NCBI RefSeq assembly: GCF_000633455.1
Contig: NZ_AYMG01000003.1
Span: 162,913-226,912 of the forward strand
DNA length: 64,000 bases
Direction: 5' to 3'
Origin: Pedobacter jeongneungensis
GTDB lineage: Bacteria; Bacteroidota; Bacteroidia; Sphingobacteriales; Sphingobacteriaceae
The notes under the pieces were generated by a model. The model had not been told where the DNA came from. It ran no database searches and saw only the letters and a list, made by a program, of their open reading frames with translations. Shown here piece by piece: positions 62,574 through 64,000 of the stretch. Within the stretch, counting starts at the first letter, position 1. Each line of letters starts with the position of its first letter. The translations under genes and the position numbers were made by a program.

Positions 62574-63761
62574 ATGATACCTGCACAACGCCAAAAATAT
62601 AACCAACAATTTACAGAAGAGAAGTATAAAAATTTCATTGGTAAATTGGAAAATGGTTATCCTGAAATTCCTTTCAGGGTTGCAGAAACTCCTATTTTTA
62701 TACCAAAAGCATTAAAGGAAAAGTTGATTGCGGCGGGAGAGGAAATTATAAAACTGATTAAACAGCCCAATTTTAAGGCGCTTACCCAGAAGGCAATTCC
62801 GACAGATTGGAATGTACCCTATGAAAACGAGCAACCGCATTTTTTAACCTTCGATTTTGGAATTTGTAAAAACAATACTGGTGAACTTACTCCCATGCTA
62901 ATTGAAATGCAGGGATTTCCTTCGTTATATGGTTTTCAGCACCATCTGGCTAAAACCTTTCAAACCAGTTTTGAAATGGATCCTTCGGTGAATTATTTTT
63001 TAAACGGTTTTAACGAAGAAAAATACATCGAGTTACTCAAAGAAGTTATCATTGGCAAACACCGGCCAGAAGAAGTTGCACTGATGGATGTTGATGCGCC
63101 AAATCAAAAAACCGCCATCGATTTTTTTGTAACCCAAAAATTATTAGGCATTAAGATTTTGGCTCTCGAAGACATTAAAAAAGCAGGTAAACAACTGTTT
63201 TATGAAGAAGACGGCCAGCAGATCCAGTTAAAAAGAATTTATAACCGTTTAATTTTTGACGAAGTTGCAGATAACACCGAAATTTTCAAAAATAGTTTCG
63301 ATCCACGCGAAGAATTGGATGTTGAATGGGTTACGCACCCCAATTGGTTTTACCGCATCAGCAAGTACACCATGCCATTTTTAAAAAGTGAATTTGTACC
63401 CGAAACACGCTTTTTGAATGAGGTAAAAATGATTCCTGGCGATTTAGAAAACTATGTATTAAAGCCCTTGTTTTCTTTTGCCGGCATGGGCGTTATTATT
63501 GATGTAACCGAAACAGACATCATCAATATAAAGGATCCTGAAAACTGGATTTTGCAGCGGAAAGTAAATTATGAACCCGCTGTTCAGGCGCCAGATGGTG
63601 GAGTAAAGGCCGAAATCAGGATGATGTATTTATGGCCTGATGGTGGCGAACCTCAGCTTTGTATTAACCTGGCAAGGTTAAGCAGAGGCAAAATGATTGG
63701 TGTTCGTTATAACGCCGATTTCGATTGGGTTGGGGGTACGATCGGTTTTATGGAGGAATAA
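62574..63761 (+). CDS. ATP-grasp-like protein of the amidoligase cluster
   Basis: 395 residues. The C-terminal part has ATP-grasp-like blocks: ENYVLKPLFSFAGMGVIIDV near 297-316 (Lys and Gly-rich loop), NWILQRKVNYEPAV near 331, VKAEIRMMYLW near 351 and LARLSRGKMIGVRYNADFDWVGG near the end. The first 150 residues form a pre-domain (LTPMLIEMQGFPSLYGFQHHLAK). The match is less complete than in the 59436 gene, so ligase activity is inferred. It shares direction with the cluster; a palindrome fills the 93-base gap before it. Confidence 0.72.
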   Translation: MIPAQRQKYNQQFTEEKYKNFIGKLENGYPEIPFRVAETPIFIPKALKEKLIAAGEEIIKLIKQPNFKALTQKAIPTDWNVPYENEQPHFLTFDFGICKNNTGELTPMLIEMQGFPSLYGFQHHLAKTFQTSFEMDPSVNYFLNGFNEEKYIELLKEVIIGKHRPEEVALMDVDAPNQKTAIDFFVTQKLLGIKILALEDIKKAGKQLFYEEDGQQIQLKRIYNRLIFDEVADNTEIFKNSFDPREELDVEWVTHPNWFYRISKYTMPFLKSEFVPETRFLNEVKMIPGDLENYVLKPLFSFAGMGVIIDVTETDIINIKDPENWILQRKVNYEPAVQAPDGGVKAEIRMMYLWPDGGEPQLCINLARLSRGKMIGVRYNADFDWVGGTIGFMEE

Positions 63762-63765
63762 TACT

Positions 63766-64000
63766 TGTTTTCTTAACCACAGAGTACACAAAGAAAAAAG
63801 CACCGAGGTATACAGAGAATGATCTTCCGTGCTTTCTGTGAATCCGTGGCAAAACAAAAAAACTACACCTAAAATCTTCAATAACCATTCGGCCACGGAG
63901 ACACGGATGCCACGAAAAACAATGCCTAAGTAATATCCCTCCGTGTTTTCTATGAATCCGTGGCAAAACAAAAAACTACACCTAAAATCTTCAATAACCA
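63766..64000. repeat. CCACAGAG/CCGTGGC repeats with a direct duplication, cut by the window edge
   Basis: A 52-base stretch at 63836-63887 recurs with few changes at 63949-64000; the copies are 113 bases apart. Each begins with TGAATCCGTGGCAAAACA. Facing words such as CCACAGAG and GGCCACGGAGACACGG make local hairpins. The second copy ends exactly at the window edge, so the array probably continues. Frames through it are not coding. Confidence 0.7.

Noticed and set aside
63678..63971. Minus-strand frames with repeated FCHGF and RIHRKHG words
   Set aside because: They are read-throughs of the terminal repeat and mirror its duplication.
1..64000. Search for tRNA, rRNA, tmRNA, 6S and RNase P RNA genes and insertion-sequence transposases
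   Set aside because: None was recognised by eye in any gap; a covariance-model scan would be needed to exclude small RNAs.

Overview
The window looks like chromosomal DNA of a Bacteroidota bacterium, most likely Sphingobacteriaceae (Pedobacter-like). I infer this from protein-family content (TypA, DnaG, SecA with the C-terminal zinc motif, DUF4251, DUF2027-Smr, tricorn-type S41, S1/P1 nuclease, pirin-C-like cupin), the AT-rich intergenic DNA without Shine-Dalgarno sequences, and promoter-like TTG-N19/20-TAnnTTTG or TAnnTTAG elements. The assignment is inference; no rRNA or tRNA gene was seen to anchor it.

Layout. 1-3.7 kb: the end of an unknown gene, two tandem astacin-type metalloprotease lipoproteins that share an almost identical 5' leader, and an outer-membrane barrel. 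3.7-13.8 kb: mostly housekeeping genes on the minus strand (ComB-like phosphatase, GcvT, glycosyltransferase, RNase HII, glutaminyl cyclase, YraN, DnaG) with a plus-strand block of small secreted or unknown proteins. 13.8-15.2 kb: an array of long imperfect palindromes with a GIY-YIG nuclease gene in its middle. 15.2-21.5 kb: SGNH hydrolase, serine hydrolase, M20 amidohydrolase, SPOR protein, VapBC-like toxin-antitoxin pair, PEGA lipoprotein. 21.8-35 kb: SecA, intradiol dioxygenase, pirin-like cupin, DUF2027-Smr, RsgA, FumC with a lipoprotein and S1/P1 nuclease, low-molecular-weight phosphatase, ThuA-like protein. 35-49 kb: ceramidase-like membrane protein, GH29 fucosidase, rhomboid, methyltransferase, tricorn-like protease, a glycosyltransferase pair separated by a YhcG-type nuclease, DJ-1/PfpI protein, and an unrecognised protein with kinase-fold landmarks. 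49-57.5 kb: serine hydrolase, tandem LpxL-like acyltransferases, NAD(P)H oxidoreductase with a Crp-like regulator, TypA, small proteins. 57.6-63.8 kb: an amidoligase cluster.

How genes work together. The strongest multi-gene system is 58.6-63.8 kb: esterase, ATP-grasp ligase, GCS2/YbdK-type carboxylate-amine ligase, class-I glutamine amidotransferase-like protein and a second ATP-grasp-like protein, all in one direction, with a second esterase divergent. The parts suggest assembly and trimming of a small peptide-like or amidated metabolite whose identity is not visible here. The second system of interest is the palindrome array around the GIY-YIG gene, whose units also occur singly elsewhere and in one case supply the end of a coding sequence. 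At least six families of dispersed palindromic repeats fill intergenic regions, often between convergent genes.
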